A stretch of 45,241 nucleotides of DNA. Origin: Hyphomicrobiaceae bacterium (GTDB lineage Bacteria > Pseudomonadota > Alphaproteobacteria > Rhizobiales > HXMU1428-3). How positions within the stretch are numbered: position 1 is the first letter of the stretch; each line of letters starts with the position of its first letter. The DNA is taken from the NCBI GenBank assembly GCA_021775775.1, contig JAJFHF010000161.1, positions 1 to 45,241 of the forward strand. Direction: 5' to 3'. A program made the position numbers and the translations under genes. The notes under the pieces were generated by a model. That model was not told the origin of the DNA. It was given only the letters and a program-made list of their open reading frames with translations, and made no database searches. Positions 9,020 through 18,366 of this stretch are shown piece by piece.

Positions 9020-9876
9020 GAACATTACCAAGTGAGTTGGAAGACCATTTGTTAAGTGGCACGACAACGGTATGTAATTGTTGGAAGATTACGAGACGTG
9101 ACGGTACGTCGCAAGGTTTTACGGACCATGATGAGGCTTTGAGTTTTGGCGGTGTTTCTTATGAAGCTGAGACGGGATTTGTTGGGAGTGAAAGTTTATC
9201 TCGTATTGGCTTGTCGGTTGATAATATGGAAGTTCACTCAGCACTCTCATCTGGTCGTTTAGAAGAAAAAGATCTCAGCAATGGTTTGTATGACAATGCA
9301 CGGGTTGAGCTTTATTTGGTCAACTGGCAATCTCCTGAACAACATATTATCATTCGGAGTGGAAACATTGGTCAGGTCAAACGGGGGGCTTTGTCGTTTA
9401 TGGCTGAGGTGCGCGGGTTAGCCCACCATCTTCAACAACCGCAAGGGCGTTTGTTTCAATCTACTTGTGATGCGCAATTGGGGGATGAGCGGTGTACTAT
9501 CAATTTGGATAACGCTAGCTTTCATGGGACGGCGAGTGTGACAAGTGTTGATGAAGATCAGTCTATTGAAACGGATGGGCTTGGTGCTTTTGAGAGCAAT
9601 TGGTTTGTCGGCGGGCATGTTGAATGGCTTACAGGGGGAAATGTGGGCGCGGTATCAGAGGTCAAATCTCAGCTCAATATAGTAAATGCCGATATTACCA
9701 CGATTGCTCTTTGGCAACAGCTTAGCATTGCCCCTGCAATTGGTGATGGATTTAAGATTATTGCTGGTTGTGATAAACGGTTTTCAACGTGTCGCTCTAA
9801 GTTTAATAATCAGAAAAATTTTCGAGGATTTCCGCATATTCCTGGCAATGATTTTGTTATTTCTACGCCTAAATAG
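9016..9876 (+). CDS. DUF2163 tail hub protein (gp13-like)
   Basis: TVCNCWKITRRDGTSQGFTDHDEALSFGGVSYEAETGF, CDKRFSTCRSKFNNQKNFRGFPHIPGNDF. Confidence 0.94.
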   Translation: MRTLPSELEDHLLSGTTTVCNCWKITRRDGTSQGFTDHDEALSFGGVSYEAETGFVGSESLSRIGLSVDNMEVHSALSSGRLEEKDLSNGLYDNARVELYLVNWQSPEQHIIIRSGNIGQVKRGALSFMAEVRGLAHHLQQPQGRLFQSTCDAQLGDERCTINLDNASFHGTASVTSVDEDQSIETDGLGAFESNWFVGGHVEWLTGGNVGAVSEVKSQLNIVNADITTIALWQQLSIAPAIGDGFKIIAGCDKRFSTCRSKFNNQKNFRGFPHIPGNDFVISTPK

Positions 9877-9911
9877 GCGTTGAATTTTTGTTTTAACGCC
9901 TGTGATTTTGC

Positions 9912-10397
9912 ATGTTAGGACGTCAAATGGTATCGCGTAATTTTACCAATTTCCCCTTATCAGACCAACAAGAACAAATAATTAGCCTGGCAAGGGGGTG
10001 GATTGGGACCCCTTATCATCATCAGCAAAGTCTCAAACATGTGGGGTGTGATTGTTTGGGGTTGGTGCGCGGCGTCTATGAAGAATATACCCAGCAAAAG
10101 ACAGCTTCTCTTTTTCCATATAGCCGTGATTGGGCTGATGTGAGCGGGCAAGAAACCCTCATCAATGCGGCGCTGGATCATCTTATTGAGCGCCCGCTTG
10201 CAACACGGGCTGTGGGTGATGTTTTGATTTTTAGGTTTCGCAAGTGGATGGTAGCTAAGCACACTGGGATTTTGGTGAGCGAGGATACAATGGTGCACGC
10301 CATTGAGGGGTCTGACGTTTGCGAGGTTCATCTCGGGTCCTGGTGGCGGCGTCATATTGCTGCTGTTTTTTCATTTCCAAACAATCATCAAGAATAG
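9912..10397 (+). CDS. NlpC/P60-family tail peptidase (gp14-like)
   Basis: ARGWIGTPYHHQQSLKHVGCDCLGLVRGVYEEY (catalytic Cys) and HTGILV (His); cluster position. Confidence 0.92.
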   Translation: MLGRQMVSRNFTNFPLSDQQEQIISLARGWIGTPYHHQQSLKHVGCDCLGLVRGVYEEYTQQKTASLFPYSRDWADVSGQETLINAALDHLIERPLATRAVGDVLIFRFRKWMVAKHTGILVSEDTMVHAIEGSDVCEVHLGSWWRRHIAAVFSFPNNHQE

Positions 10398-10406
10398 GAG
10401 CGCATC

Positions 10407-13400
10407 TTGGCAACACTTGCTTTTGGCGCGATAGGAAGCTCTCTGGGGGCTAGTTTTTTGCCTTCAATTGGGGGCCTAACTGGGGCAGCAATTGGACAAG
10501 CAGCTGGCGCGATCGCTGGGCAATTTGTTGACCAGTCTTTGTTTGCTTCATCTGGTCAACACCGGGTCCTTGAGGGGCCTCGTTTATCAGAACTGGATGT
10601 GACGACTTCTAGTGAAGGTAAGCCTATTCCTCGTGTTTATGGCCGCTCACGCGTGTCTGGAGAGATGATTTGGGCCACTGATTTTGAAGAAGAGATAGTG
10701 AAACGTACGCAAACCTCTACTCAATCTTCAGGCGGGAAAGGGGGGGGCAGCTCTAGCTCTAGTACCACCACCACTACCGAGTATCGTTATTATGGAAATT
10801 TTGCCATTGCTTTGGCTGAAGGCACTATTAATAGGTTAGGGCGAGTTTGGGCCAATGGGTCAGATGTGAATTTATCGAATTTTACCTATCGTTTTTATAA
10901 TGGAACTGAGAGCCAACAGCCTGATAGTCTTATAGAAGCGAAGGAAGGTTCTGGGCACGTTCCCACTTATCGCGGGGTTTCCTATATTGTTTTTGAGCGG
11001 ATGCCGTTAGCGGAATTTGGCAATCGTATTCCGCAATTGAATTTTGAGATTTACCGCCGGTTGGATGATTTTGAACAATCAATTGAAGCGATCAATCTCA
11101 TTCCAAGCGCTGGTGAATATGTTTATGAACAAGCTGAGCTGACTAAAGATTTGTTTAATGGCTCATCCCAGCCTGAGAATACCCATACCCACCAAGGGGG
11201 TTCTGATTGGGATGTCTCTATAGATCAATTGGAAGAAGAGGTGCCCAATGTTAAAAACATCTCTCTTTTTGCCAGTTGGTTTGGTACTGATTTGCGGTGC
11301 GGGGAATGCCTTGTGCGCCCGGGTGTTGATAATCGGGATAAAAAAATAATTGGCCGAAATTGGTTGGTCTCAAACCAGAACCGCTCTAATGCACATCTTG
11401 TTAGTCTGAATGAGGGGCGTCCGGCTTATGGGGGGACCCCTTCTGATGAGACGGTTATTGGCGCGATTCAGGATTTAAAAGCGCGTGGGTTTAAGGTTAC
11501 CTTTAATCCGTTTATCTTGATGGATGTTGAGGCGAATAATTTATTGCCCGATCCTTACACAACAAATTTGTTTCAACCGCAATATCCCTGGCGCGGGCGC
11601 ATCACGATTGATCCAGCTAGCGATCAAGTTGGGAGCCCTGATAAATCGGCGGCCGCTGCTAGTCAACTACAAGCGTTTATTGGTACGGCTAGCCGTACTC
11701 AGTTTGTGGCGAGCGGAGAAACGATTACTTATACAGGCCCGCCAGAGTGGTCAATGCGGCGTATGGTTTTGCATTATGCGCATTTGTGTGCGCTGGCAGG
11801 GGGGGTTGATACATTTTTATTAGGTTCTGAGATGCGCGGGCTATCAAGGGTGCGCGGGGCGAACAATAGCTACCCCTTCGTTGATGCTCTTGTGGTATTG
11901 GCAGGAGATGTCAAAGCTATTTTGGGTTCCTCATCAAAAGTTACTTATGGGGCCGATTGGACTGAATATTTTGGACATCAACCGACGGATGGCACGGGGG
12001 ATGTCTATTTTCATCTAGATCCTTTGTGGAGTTCGCCAAACATTGATGGGGTGGGGATTTATTGTTATTGGCCGTTATCAGATTGGCGTTCTGGTCGCCA
12101 GCATTTGGATGCTCAAAATTATAGTAGTCTTTATGAGTTGGACTATTTGCAAAGTAACATTGATGGAGGGGAGGGCTATGATTGGTATTATGCCAGCGAA
12201 CCTGATAGATCTGCCCAAATTAGAACACCGATCACAGATGGTCAGGGGAAACCGTGGGTGTTTCGTTATAAGGACACAAAATCTTGGTGGGGTAATTTGC
12301 ACTATAATCGCCCTGGCGGTGTGGAACAAGCAACGGCGACGGGGTGGGTGCCGGAATCTAAACCTATATGGTTGATGGAGGTTGGGTGCCCGGCGGTTCA
12401 TCTTGGTAGTAACCAGCCTAATTTATTCATTGATCCGAAAAGTTCTGAGTCTAACTTCCCTTATTTCTCTGATGGGAGCCGGGATGATTATATTCAACGG
12501 CGCTACATCACCGCACTGAAAGAGTATTTTACGCCGGGTGGTGAGGGCTATAGCTCTCAAAATAATCCTTCATCAAGCCAGTATAGTGGCCGGATGATCG
12601 ATCATGAACGGCTGTATGTTTATACATGGGATGCCCGGCCATATCCGGCTTTTCCGGCTAATTTAGATATATGGGGAGATGGTGAAAACTGGCTAAGAGG
12701 GCATTGGTTGAACGGGCGTACTGGGAGCATTTCACTGGCAGCTCTTGTTAGCCAATTGATGATTGATTATGGGTTTGAAGATTTTGAACCCCCGGCTCTT
12801 AATGGTGTTGTGGAGGGGTATATGGTTGATCATATCATGTCGGCGCGCGATGCTTTGCAGTCTTTGGAATTGGCCTTTTTCTTTGATAGTTTTGAAAGTG
12901 AGGGACGCATTAAATTTCGCCATCGAGGCGCTGGGCATACGGGGATTACTCTTGCTCCAGATGATTTGGTTGAACACAAAGCGCAAGACCCGCTCTATGA
13001 GCTCACCCGATCCCAGGAAACTGAGCTGCCTCGATCGGCCAAAATTAATTTCATTGATGGTGATCATAGTTATCGCACGCGCTCTTTAGAGGGGCAGCAA
13101 ACTCTTGGGCAATCCCAGCGTGTGGCAACGGCCCAGCTACCGATTGTGATGGATGTAGGCCAGGTGCAATCATTGGCTAATAAGTGGGTGCAAGAAAGTT
13201 GGGCTTCTCGAGAAGAGGGATCTTTTTCTGTCCCCTTGAGTCTTACTAAATTAGAACCAACTGATATTGTAAATTTAGATGTAGATGGTTTGTCTAAACA
13301 ATTGCGGATTACTCAGGTGAATGATCAATTGTCGCGTTCTGTGCAGGCGCGCTCGATTGATCCTTTGTTATATGAAGACACTGTCTCGACCACAGCTTTG

Positions 13401-14366
13401 CCGACAAGTTCTTTGCCTGAAATTTATGGACCGACCAAAGCGCGGTTTTTTGATTTTCCGCTTTTGACCGGCAATGAAATTGCCCATGCCGGCTATGTTG
13501 GGGCCTATCAATCCCCTTGGCCGGGGAAGGTGGCGTTTTTTCGCTCGTCAGAAGATGCTGGTTATACGCTCAATCAAATTGTTAATGCTCCGGCTAAAAT
13601 GGGACGGTTGTTAAATTCTGTATCTTCTGGTCCTGAGGGGCGCTGGGATTATGGAACTAAAATCATCGTCCAGATGGATAGCGGAGACCTCAGCGCCTTG
13701 AGTGATATTCATGTGTTGGGGGGGAAGAATATTGGCGCCCTTCGTCATGACAATGGCCTTTGGGAAATCATACAATTTAAAACAGCTATTTTGGTTGGAG
13801 AGAGGCAATATGAGCTGAGTACTTTGTTGCGTGCGCAAGGGGGAACCAATGATGCGTTGTTGGCACCAGCCAGCGTTGATGCTGATTTTGTCTTTATTGA
13901 TGAGGGGTTGGTTCAGGTCAATATGAGTTTGGATGAGGTTGGTCTTGAACATTATTGGCGCTATGGGCCGGCCCCTTATGCCATTGGCCATAGTGCGTTT
14001 CAAACACAACAAACGACATTCAAGGGGCGCGCTTTGCGTCCTTTGCATCCGGTTCATTTAAAGGGGGTAAATCAAAGTGGGGATTTCCTTATTAGCTGGA
14101 TCCGTCGGGGCCGTATTGGGGCTGATAGCTGGGAGATTGCTGATATCCCGATTGGGGAAGCGGATGAGCGATATGAGTTAGAAATTTTAGACAATGGCAG
14201 TCCCATACGTCTCGTTAGTCTTGATGTTCCTCATTATACTTATAGTGAGGCCGATCAAGTTGTCGATTGGGGGGCGCCTCAATCGACATATGAAATCAAT
14301 GTGTATCAGCTCTCGCAAATTTATGGGCGCGGAGGGCGCGCGGGCGCCATTCTTATCAATCAATAA
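10407..14366 (+). CDS. GTA host-specificity / megatron tail protein (gp15-like)
   Basis: 1319 aa ORF with TTG start and upstream AGGAG; GTA_TIM-like middle (WMEVGCPAVHLGSNQPNLFIDPKSSES), C-terminal phage-tail domain. Confidence 0.93.
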   Translation: MATLAFGAIGSSLGASFLPSIGGLTGAAIGQAAGAIAGQFVDQSLFASSGQHRVLEGPRLSELDVTTSSEGKPIPRVYGRSRVSGEMIWATDFEEEIVKRTQTSTQSSGGKGGGSSSSSTTTTTEYRYYGNFAIALAEGTINRLGRVWANGSDVNLSNFTYRFYNGTESQQPDSLIEAKEGSGHVPTYRGVSYIVFERMPLAEFGNRIPQLNFEIYRRLDDFEQSIEAINLIPSAGEYVYEQAELTKDLFNGSSQPENTHTHQGGSDWDVSIDQLEEEVPNVKNISLFASWFGTDLRCGECLVRPGVDNRDKKIIGRNWLVSNQNRSNAHLVSLNEGRPAYGGTPSDETVIGAIQDLKARGFKVTFNPFILMDVEANNLLPDPYTTNLFQPQYPWRGRITIDPASDQVGSPDKSAAAASQLQAFIGTASRTQFVASGETITYTGPPEWSMRRMVLHYAHLCALAGGVDTFLLGSEMRGLSRVRGANNSYPFVDALVVLAGDVKAILGSSSKVTYGADWTEYFGHQPTDGTGDVYFHLDPLWSSPNIDGVGIYCYWPLSDWRSGRQHLDAQNYSSLYELDYLQSNIDGGEGYDWYYASEPDRSAQIRTPITDGQGKPWVFRYKDTKSWWGNLHYNRPGGVEQATATGWVPESKPIWLMEVGCPAVHLGSNQPNLFIDPKSSESNFPYFSDGSRDDYIQRRYITALKEYFTPGGEGYSSQNNPSSSQYSGRMIDHERLYVYTWDARPYPAFPANLDIWGDGENWLRGHWLNGRTGSISLAALVSQLMIDYGFEDFEPPALNGVVEGYMVDHIMSARDALQSLELAFFFDSFESEGRIKFRHRGAGHTGITLAPDDLVEHKAQDPLYELTRSQETELPRSAKINFIDGDHSYRTRSLEGQQTLGQSQRVATAQLPIVMDVGQVQSLANKWVQESWASREEGSFSVPLSLTKLEPTDIVNLDVDGLSKQLRITQVNDQLSRSVQARSIDPLLYEDTVSTTALPTSSLPEIYGPTKARFFDFPLLTGNEIAHAGYVGAYQSPWPGKVAFFRSSEDAGYTLNQIVNAPAKMGRLLNSVSSGPEGRWDYGTKIIVQMDSGDLSALSDIHVLGGKNIGALRHDNGLWEIIQFKTAILVGERQYELSTLLRAQGGTNDALLAPASVDADFVFIDEGLVQVNMSLDEVGLEHYWRYGPAPYAIGHSAFQTQQTTFKGRALRPLHPVHLKGVNQSGDFLISWIRRGRIGADSWEIADIPIGEADERYELEILDNGSPIRLVSLDVPHYTYSEADQVVDWGAPQSTYEINVYQLSQIYGRGGRAGAILINQ

Positions 14367-14390
14367 TGCAAATTTAGTTGAGGTTCATTT

Positions 14391-14660
14391 ATGCCTTTTA
14401 ATGATGTGCCTTCTGGCACTCAAACTGCTGTTTATGGTTCCAAAGTCATTGAAGATGGCGTGATCGCAAGTGGCTTAATTACGGCTCCCGCTTGGGGGCC
14501 TTGGATTGGCCAGTTGAATCATATCTTGACCACTTTCTCTTTGCTTATCGGTTTGGCGATTGGGGTTCATCGTTTGTGGCGTATTTATACCATTAGACGC
14601 AGCAATATTCGTGGGAAGGCAGCGCCTTCTCAACCACCCACGCAGACATTAGATAAATAA
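14391..14660 (+). CDS. Small membrane protein, holin-like
   Basis: 89 aa with one hydrophobic helix (LNHILTTFSLLIGLAIGVHRLWRIY) and charged C-tail, immediately upstream of a lysin gene. Confidence 0.6.
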   Translation: MPFNDVPSGTQTAVYGSKVIEDGVIASGLITAPAWGPWIGQLNHILTTFSLLIGLAIGVHRLWRIYTIRRSNIRGKAAPSQPPTQTLDK

Positions 14661-14673
14661 GGGAAAACAGCCC

Positions 14674-15978
14674 ATGGATTTTGATAAAACCCCTCCTGTG
14701 TGGATTAATAAGGCCCTTCGTTTTCTTTACATAAAAGAGGCTGCAGGTTTGGTCAATAATCCGGTTATCATGTCTTTTTATAAAGATGTGAAACATGCTG
14801 GTATTAAGGGGGATGAGACGCCTTGGTGCGCGGCGTTTGTTGGTGCCCTTTTGGAGCGCTCTGGATTGATCAGTACGAGGAGTCTTTTGGCGCGCTCTTA
14901 TTTGGAATGGGGGGCCCCGCTTGAGACTGCGCGTATCGGGGCGATTGCGATCTTTAAGAGAGGGGCGGATCAAACCAAAGGTCACGTTGGGTTTGTGATG
15001 GGGCAGGATGATACACAGGTTTATATTTTGGGTGGGAATCAAAGTGATGAAGTTAACATTCAGCCTTTTAAAATAAAGGATTTGTTGGGGTTTCGTTGGC
15101 CAACAGTTTTTTTAGAAGTGGGACAAAAGGCTAAACCTTATTCTGATGTCTTTAAACTGGCTTTAAGAGAGGTTTTAAAAATGGAAGGGGGATGGAGTGA
15201 CCATCCTAAAGATCCGGGCGGTGCGACCAACCAGGGTATAACCCTTAAGACATATCAACACGCAATTGAAGTCAATGTGATCGCGCCACCAAATAAAAAA
15301 TTAATCGAGGCGTTAAAAACGATTAGCAAAGCAGACCTTGAGGCCATTTACTTCACGCTATATTGGCAAAAATCTGGATGTTCGCAATTGCCAGAGCCGC
15401 TTGCCGTGATGCACTTTGATGCCAGTGTGAACCATGGGGTTCGGCGTGCCATTCAATTCTTGCAGCAATCTGTTGGCGCCGATGTTGATGGGGAATGGGG
15501 GCCTTTGACGAAAGCGAAGGCAGAGGCAGAAAACATCCAAGATGCTCTTTCTTCATATGAAGAGATTAGACGGCGTTATTATCTTAGTCGCCCCCATTTT
15601 AATAGTTTTGGCAAGGGTTGGCTTAAACGCTTATCGCATATTTATCAAATTGCCACATCGCTTAATAAATCCACAAAATCATCAGATATCACTAAGGAGA
15701 CCAGACCTATGACCACTCAATCCACCCGCTCACAAAAATGGTGGGGCGAATCTTTAACCATTTGGGGGACCATTGTTACAGCGCTTTCTACCGTTTTGCC
15801 GCTGGTGGCCCCCCTGTTCGGGTTTGATATTACCACCGATATGGTGCAGCAATTTGGTGCCACTGTTACTCAGCTTATTCAAATTATTGGTGGCTTAACC
15901 GGCACGAGTATGGCTCTTTATGGACGGGCACGGGCTGGTACGCACTTAACGCGGCGCACCATGAATGTGAAACTTTAA
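14674..15978 (+). CDS. Multidomain lysin: TIGR02594/CHAP-like N-domain + GH108 muramidase + PG_binding_3-like + C-terminal TM holin-like domain
   Basis: TPWCAAFVGALLERSG (Cys) ... GHVGFVMG (His); REVLKMEGGWSDHPKDPGGATNQGIT GH108 motif; MHFDASVNHGVRRAIQFLQQSVGADVDGEWGPLT; hydrophobic C-terminal segment. Confidence 0.87.
   Translation: MDFDKTPPVWINKALRFLYIKEAAGLVNNPVIMSFYKDVKHAGIKGDETPWCAAFVGALLERSGLISTRSLLARSYLEWGAPLETARIGAIAIFKRGADQTKGHVGFVMGQDDTQVYILGGNQSDEVNIQPFKIKDLLGFRWPTVFLEVGQKAKPYSDVFKLALREVLKMEGGWSDHPKDPGGATNQGITLKTYQHAIEVNVIAPPNKKLIEALKTISKADLEAIYFTLYWQKSGCSQLPEPLAVMHFDASVNHGVRRAIQFLQQSVGADVDGEWGPLTKAKAEAENIQDALSSYEEIRRRYYLSRPHFNSFGKGWLKRLSHIYQIATSLNKSTKSSDITKETRPMTTQSTRSQKWWGESLTIWGTIVTALSTVLPLVAPLFGFDITTDMVQQFGATVTQLIQIIGGLTGTSMALYGRARAGTHLTRRTMNVKL
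15709..15978 (+). CDS. Putative nested in-frame holin-like protein (89 aa) from internal start inside the lysin ORF
   Basis: ATG at 15709 in frame with 14674 ORF, preceded by AAGGAG at 15694-15699 (9-nt spacing); MTTQSTRSQKWWGESLTIWGTIVTALSTVLPLVAPLFG... two hydrophobic segments. Confidence 0.5.
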   Translation: MTTQSTRSQKWWGESLTIWGTIVTALSTVLPLVAPLFGFDITTDMVQQFGATVTQLIQIIGGLTGTSMALYGRARAGTHLTRRTMNVKL

Positions 15979-15990
15979 ACGGAGCATGTC

Positions 15991-16137
15991 ATGACAATTA
16001 AATTATGGTTGCTATCACTCATTATTTCAACGCTTGCGCCTTTTGTTGTTCCCAAATGCTCTGTTCAGAAACCAACTAAAAAACCAGATGATAATCGTAG
16101 CTATACGCCTGGTGACTATCTTGGCCATAAATTTTGA
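15991..16137 (+). CDS. Small membrane-anchored peptide ORF (48 aa)
   Basis: GGAG then ATG at 15991; MTIKLWLLSLIISTLAPFVVPKCSVQKPTKKPDDNRSYTPGDYLGHKF*; below ORF-track length cutoff. Confidence 0.5.
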   Translation: MTIKLWLLSLIISTLAPFVVPKCSVQKPTKKPDDNRSYTPGDYLGHKF

Positions 16138-16304
16138 TCACGGTTTTGATCTTTACTGGAATGGTCTTTGTTTTTTAGATGTTTATGTCTGGACCAGATA
16201 AATAAAGCGCTATAATATCCCCACAATTATCTGTATGCTTGAGATTGCAGCAAAGACCTTTAGTAAAGGTGCTGCAATTGATTTTGAATGATTAAGGAAT
16301 AATT

Positions 16305-16976
16305 GTGCGCCTGCTTGTTGTTGAAGATGATGTTGACCTAAACCGGCAAATTTGTGCGGCTCTTGAAGAGGCGGGCTATGTTATTGACAAAGCCTTTGAT
16401 GGAGAAGAAGGGCATTTTTTGGGTGAGAGTGAACCTTATGATGCCATTGTTCTTGATATAGGCTTGCCGTCTATGGATGGTATTAGTGTGTTAGAGAAAT
16501 GGCGGCGCGAGAATATCACCATCCCTGTTCTTATACTTACAGCTAGAGATCGCTGGAGTGATAAGGTGGCGGGTATGGATGCTGGCGCTGATGACTATGT
16601 CTCTAAACCGTTTCATATGGAAGAAGTTCTAGCGCGTGTGCGTGCATTGCTACGACGCTCGGCTGGTTTGGCTTCTAATGAAATTGAAATTGGCTCTTTG
16701 CGTCTTGATACAAAGTCAACGCGGGTCACTGTTGATGGATCGCCCATCAAACTTACCTCTCATGAATATCGATTGCTGGCTTATCTTGTTCATCATAGGG
16801 ATAAGGTCATTTCGCGGACCGAATTGGTTGAGCATCTTTATGATCAAGATTTTGACCGAGATTCAAACACTATCGAAGTTTTTGTTGGTCGCTTGCGCAA
16901 GAAAATTCCACCAGACCTGATTCAAACGGTTAGAGGTCTTGGATATTGTTTATCTTTGAACGAAAATGAAGCTTAA
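16305..16976 (+). CDS. feuP: OmpR-family response regulator, FeuP-like
   Basis: Receiver MRLLVVEDDVDLNRQ, LDIGLPSMDG, K in DDYVSKPF; winged-helix LVEHLYDQDFDRDSNTIEVFVGRLRKK. Confidence 0.85.
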   Translation: MRLLVVEDDVDLNRQICAALEEAGYVIDKAFDGEEGHFLGESEPYDAIVLDIGLPSMDGISVLEKWRRENITIPVLILTARDRWSDKVAGMDAGADDYVSKPFHMEEVLARVRALLRRSAGLASNEIEIGSLRLDTKSTRVTVDGSPIKLTSHEYRLLAYLVHHRDKVISRTELVEHLYDQDFDRDSNTIEVFVGRLRKKIPPDLIQTVRGLGYCLSLNENEA

Positions 16977-18366
16977 TTCCTTAGCCGTTCGTCTTTTTCT
17001 GACCTCTAGTGCGATTGCATTGATTGTTTTGTTCGCCAGTGCTCTTTTGCTTATTTCCCAATATCAAAGCACAATTGAAAGCAATTTTGATGAACGGCTA
17101 AAAGCCAATCTTTCATTGCTCATCGAAAGCTCTTTGCTGGATAATTATGAAACACCTAAAAACCCAAAACAATTTGGGGGTTTTGCTTTTACCTTGTTAA
17201 ATTCTGGTTGGTATTGGCAAATCCAACCACTAGATGGCAGACTTCCTACCTTTACCTCCATTTCTCTTGGAGATACCTCCCTTAAATTTACCACCAAAGA
17301 TGCCTTAATCGAAGAGCCAGATGGGACGACCAAATTTTATGTCCTTCATCAGGCTGATCGTCGTTTGCGGGTTATTGAGCGTGTATTAACGCTTGGTAGT
17401 AATGACGCGCCGCAAATTTACGCTTTTACTGTTACTGGTGATAGCGGTGAGATTGATGAAGATGTTATCGATTTTGCGTCGATGCTTAGCCTGTCTTTTT
17501 TAATATTGGGCACGGGCCTTATCTTAGCTACCCTCATTCAAGTTAAAGTTGGTTTGCAGCCATTACGGGTTGTGGAGCGTGATTTGACAGCTGTACGAGC
17601 GGGTAAAACAGATAGGTTAGAGGGGAAATATCCATCGGAGATTGAACCTTTGCAAATTGAGATTAATAATCTGATCAAAAGTAATATGACCATTATTGAA
17701 CGAGCGCGTACGCATGTGGGGAATTTAGCTCATGCGCTTAAAACACCGCTTAGTGTGATTAATAATGAGGTTGAAGGCGGGGGGGATGTGTTATCTAAAA
17801 AAATAGCTGAACAGACGAACGTTATGCAAAATCAAATCAGTCATCATCTTGATCGTGCCCGTATGGCGGCACGTGTTGGCGTTGTTGGTAATATTACTGA
17901 AATCTATAAGCCTTTGACGAGTTTGGAGCGGGCTTTGACCCGAATCTATCAAGATAAAGATATTCAATTTGAATTGGTGTGTCCTAAAACAGCGAAGTTT
18001 GCCGGTGAACAACAAGATTTTGAGGAAATTATCGGCAACCTACTTGATAATGCTTTTAAGTGGGCAAACAGTCAGGTGACTTGCTCTGTTGATGAAATAT
18101 TAGCAGAGAAGAGGGGGAGTAAGTCTAGAGAGGCGGCTGTTTCTATGTTGTCGATCATGATCGATGATGATGGGCCAGGGCTTAGTAAAACTGAACAAAA
18201 AGAAGTGCGTAAGCGCGGTAAACGATTGGATGAAACCAAACCGGGTTCTGGACTTGGGTTGTCAATAGTTACAGATTTGGTTGATTTGTATGGTGGTAGC
18301 GTTGAGACGAGCACCGCACCGATCGGTGGTTTAAGGGTAAAAATACAACTACCTTCTGGAAGTTGA
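16966..18366 (+). CDS. feuQ: Sensor histidine kinase, FeuQ-like
   Basis: HAMP-like linker, HALKTPLSVI H-box, N-box GNLLDNAFKWA, DDGPGLS, GSGLGLSIV. Confidence 0.85.
   Translation: MKLNSLAVRLFLTSSAIALIVLFASALLLISQYQSTIESNFDERLKANLSLLIESSLLDNYETPKNPKQFGGFAFTLLNSGWYWQIQPLDGRLPTFTSISLGDTSLKFTTKDALIEEPDGTTKFYVLHQADRRLRVIERVLTLGSNDAPQIYAFTVTGDSGEIDEDVIDFASMLSLSFLILGTGLILATLIQVKVGLQPLRVVERDLTAVRAGKTDRLEGKYPSEIEPLQIEINNLIKSNMTIIERARTHVGNLAHALKTPLSVINNEVEGGGDVLSKKIAEQTNVMQNQISHHLDRARMAARVGVVGNITEIYKPLTSLERALTRIYQDKDIQFELVCPKTAKFAGEQQDFEEIIGNLLDNAFKWANSQVTCSVDEILAEKRGSKSREAAVSMLSIMIDDDGPGLSKTEQKEVRKRGKRLDETKPGSGLGLSIVTDLVDLYGGSVETSTAPIGGLRVKIQLPSGS

Noticed and set aside
12078-12401. Antisense ORFs inside gp15 (e.g. 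12078-12401, 12732-13067, 13611-14057)
   Set aside because: Shadow ORFs of a 1319-aa coding gene; no recognisable domains
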